Positions 5,893 to 7,572 of a stretch of DNA of 7,572 bases are shown here, piece after piece. Position 1 is the first letter of the stretch, and every line of letters starts with the position of its first letter. Under the pieces are notes generated by a model. It did not search any database. It had not been told where the DNA came from and worked only from the letters and a program-made list of their open reading frames with translations. Origin of the DNA: Flavobacteriaceae bacterium TMED81 (lineage in GTDB: Bacteria; Bacteroidota; Bacteroidia; Flavobacteriales; Flavobacteriaceae); contig NHEI02000009.1 of NCBI GenBank assembly GCA_002171575.2, positions 1-7,572 of the forward strand, written 5' to 3'. Made by a program: the position numbers and the translations under genes.

Positions 5893-7542
5893 ATGAATAA
5901 AATCTTACTTATTTGCATTGTTTTACTCGGTGTGCTGGCCTGTTCTCCAATCAAACCAGAAAAGCCACCGAAGCTCGTAATCGGAATTGTGGTCGACCAA
6001 ATGCGCTACGATTACCTCACCCGCTACTGGGACGACCTCAGTCCAAATGGCTTTAAACGTTTTTATAAGGAGGGTTTTGTGGCCCACAACCACCATTTTA
6101 ATTATTACCAAACCCTAACTGGTCCCGGACATGCTTCCATTTCAACTGGAACAACACCTTCTGTCCATGGAATTATCGGAAATGAGTGGTATGACCGTAC
6201 ATCACAAAGAGAGGTTTACTGCGTTGATGACAATGACGTGGAAGGATTGGGGTCTACCACAAAAGGGAAAAAATCCCCGAAACAGCTCATTACAACCACT
6301 TTTGCAGATCAACTTCGACTGCATACACAGTTTCGAAACAAGGTAATCGGGGTTTCCCTTAAGGACCGCTCGGCTGTTTTGTCAACGGGACATTCTGCAA
6401 ATGCGGCCTACTGGTTTGCAGGAGGGAATGAAGGCGTGTTTACGACAAGCACGCACTATATGGACTCTCTGCCAAACTGGGTGTCTGAATACAACGCCAA
6501 AAAATACCCTCACCAATACGCATCATCGGTGTGGAACACCTTACGCCCAATAGAAACGTATACCGCTAGTGGGCCTGATGACACACCCTATGAAGGAATT
6601 TTTAAGGGCGCAGACCGGCCGACATTTCCCTATGATCTATCAACCCTGTCGCCAGACTATTACAAAGATAAGGGCTTGGACATCGTTCGCAATACCCCTT
6701 TTGGAAACACCATGGTAACCGACATGGCTCTTCTTGCCCTGAAACATGAAGGTTTAGGCAAAGATGAAGAAACCGATGTATTGATGATCAGCTATTCTTC
6801 AACTGACCATATTGGACATCAGTTTGGGCTGACTGCGATCGAAACCCAAGACACCTACCTTCGTTTGGATTTGGAATTAGAACGATTGTTCTCTGAAATC
6901 GATCAAATGGTTGGAATGGATGATGTTACCCTATTTCTGACCTCAGATCATGGCGCTGTCCATGTTCCCAAATACCTCAATGATCATAAGTTTCCCGGAG
7001 GGCATGATAAAAGTAAGGGGATTAAAGACCAGGTCAATCAAGTCTTGTTTTCGAAAACAGGTGTCGATAATTTGGTGTTGCATATTGGCAATGATCAGAT
7101 GTATTTGGATCATGAACAAATTGATAAAAACAGACTTGATCTGGATGAACTGGCAGATGAAGCAATCCGCGTGATTCTTCGCTTTTCGACCATTGAAAAG
7201 GCATTTAAAACTGTCGATGTACCACAATTAAGCCCATCTGAAAAACTGCATAATCTATTGCTTCGTGGCAACCATGTCAAAAGAGCGGGAGATATTTATA
7301 TGATACCCAAACCGGGTCATATCGATTATGGCCATACAGGAACTACTCATGGTACGGGCTTTTCGTACGATACCCATGCTCCGCTACTGATGATGGGTCG
7401 TGGCATCAAAGCGGGTCACACATATGAAGAGACATCGATTACGGATATAGCCCCGACAATGTGCGCATTATTGGGCACTGCTTTTCCGAACGGGATGACA
7501 GGAAGTGTGATTTCGGATGCCCTGTTTAAAGCTGATAAGTAA
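5893..7542 (+). CDS. pafA: PafA-type alkaline phosphatase (alkaline phosphatase superfamily, probable lipoprotein)
   Basis: A 549-residue alkaline phosphatase superfamily enzyme expected to hydrolyse phosphomonoesters outside the inner membrane. The N terminus is a signal peptide with a lipobox-like GVLAC ending at Cys17, so it is probably lipid-anchored. No run of acidic residues follows the Cys, which gives no support for surface export. The catalytic set known from Elizabethkingia PafA is complete: metal ligands Asp35, Asp305, His309, Asp352, His353 and His486, nucleophile Thr76 (LTGPGHAS), and phosphate-contacting Asn97, Lys157 and Arg159. As I recall the PafA numbering, the five C-terminal ligands fall at identical positions. 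The Lys/Arg pair (SLKDRS) and Asn97 favour monoesterase over the related nucleotide pyrophosphatase/phosphodiesterase branch. The start is ATG 5893, which gives a compact signal peptide. The gene stands alone and divergent from mlaEF. PafA in Elizabethkingia is known for expression not repressed by phosphate. Whether that holds here cannot be seen. Confidence 0.9.
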   Translation: MNKILLICIVLLGVLACSPIKPEKPPKLVIGIVVDQMRYDYLTRYWDDLSPNGFKRFYKEGFVAHNHHFNYYQTLTGPGHASISTGTTPSVHGIIGNEWYDRTSQREVYCVDDNDVEGLGSTTKGKKSPKQLITTTFADQLRLHTQFRNKVIGVSLKDRSAVLSTGHSANAAYWFAGGNEGVFTTSTHYMDSLPNWVSEYNAKKYPHQYASSVWNTLRPIETYTASGPDDTPYEGIFKGADRPTFPYDLSTLSPDYYKDKGLDIVRNTPFGNTMVTDMALLALKHEGLGKDEETDVLMISYSSTDHIGHQFGLTAIETQDTYLRLDLELERLFSEIDQMVGMDDVTLFLTSDHGAVHVPKYLNDHKFPGGHDKSKGIKDQVNQVLFSKTGVDNLVLHIGNDQMYLDHEQIDKNRLDLDELADEAIRVILRFSTIEKAFKTVDVPQLSPSEKLHNLLLRGNHVKRAGDIYMIPKPGHIDYGHTGTTHGTGFSYDTHAPLLMMGRGIKAGHTYEETSITDIAPTMCALLGTAFPNGMTGSVISDALFKADK

Positions 7543-7572
7543 TCGCATTGATATTCATTCCAGCACCAACGC
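7543..7572. other. Short downstream end of the window, no assignable gene
   Basis: Thirty bases follow the phosphatase stop. There is no inverted repeat with a T-tract, so no intrinsic terminator is visible. Two - strand frames could be C-terminal tails of a convergent gene entering from the right, one ending at TAA 7528-7526 and one at TGA 7557-7555. The stretch is too short to decide. Confidence 0.3.

Overview
The window reads as a gene-dense chromosomal segment from a member of the Bacteroidota, most likely a flavobacterium-like organism. The evidence is a Bacteroidota-style pyruvate dehydrogenase E2 with tandem lipoyl domains, a SprT-like protease with the C-terminal module I associate with this phylum, a PafA-type alkaline phosphatase, nearly absent Shine-Dalgarno sequences, and a TAnnTTTG-type -7 element ahead of the phosphatase gene. 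I see no mobile element, CRISPR array, tRNA or rRNA, and no stretch over 100 bases without a gene.

Layout. Positions 1-4315 hold four genes on the + strand in very tight succession: the 5'-truncated E2 subunit of the pyruvate dehydrogenase complex (gap of 4 nt), a short-chain dehydrogenase (4-nt ATGA overlap), a SprT-like zinc metalloprotease (gap of 13 nt), and a polytopic DUF389 membrane protein. They look like the distal part of one operon whose promoter and E1 gene(s) lie left of the window. Positions 4312-5806 hold a two-gene operon on the - strand, the MlaE-type permease followed after one base by the MlaF-type ATPase. Its 3' end overlaps the DUF389 gene by four bases, with the two stop codons interlocked in TTAG. 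A divergent promoter region of about 86 bp (5807-5892) separates mlaE from a + strand gene (5893-7542) for a PafA-type alkaline phosphatase with a lipoprotein-like signal peptide. The last 30 bases show no clear gene or terminator.

How the genes fit together. The left operon combines central carbon metabolism (acetyl-CoA formation) with three proteins of unproven connection to it. The right half concerns the cell envelope: MlaE/MlaF would energise phospholipid movement between inner and outer membranes, and PafA would release phosphate from organic phosphomonoesters outside the inner membrane. No MCE/MlaD partner is in the window.

Overall this looks like ordinary housekeeping DNA. I did not find a convincing undescribed system. 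The points most worth a second look are the duplicated lipoyl domain, the coiled-coil C-terminal half of the DUF389 protein, the interlocked convergent stops, and the complete catalytic set of the phosphatase.
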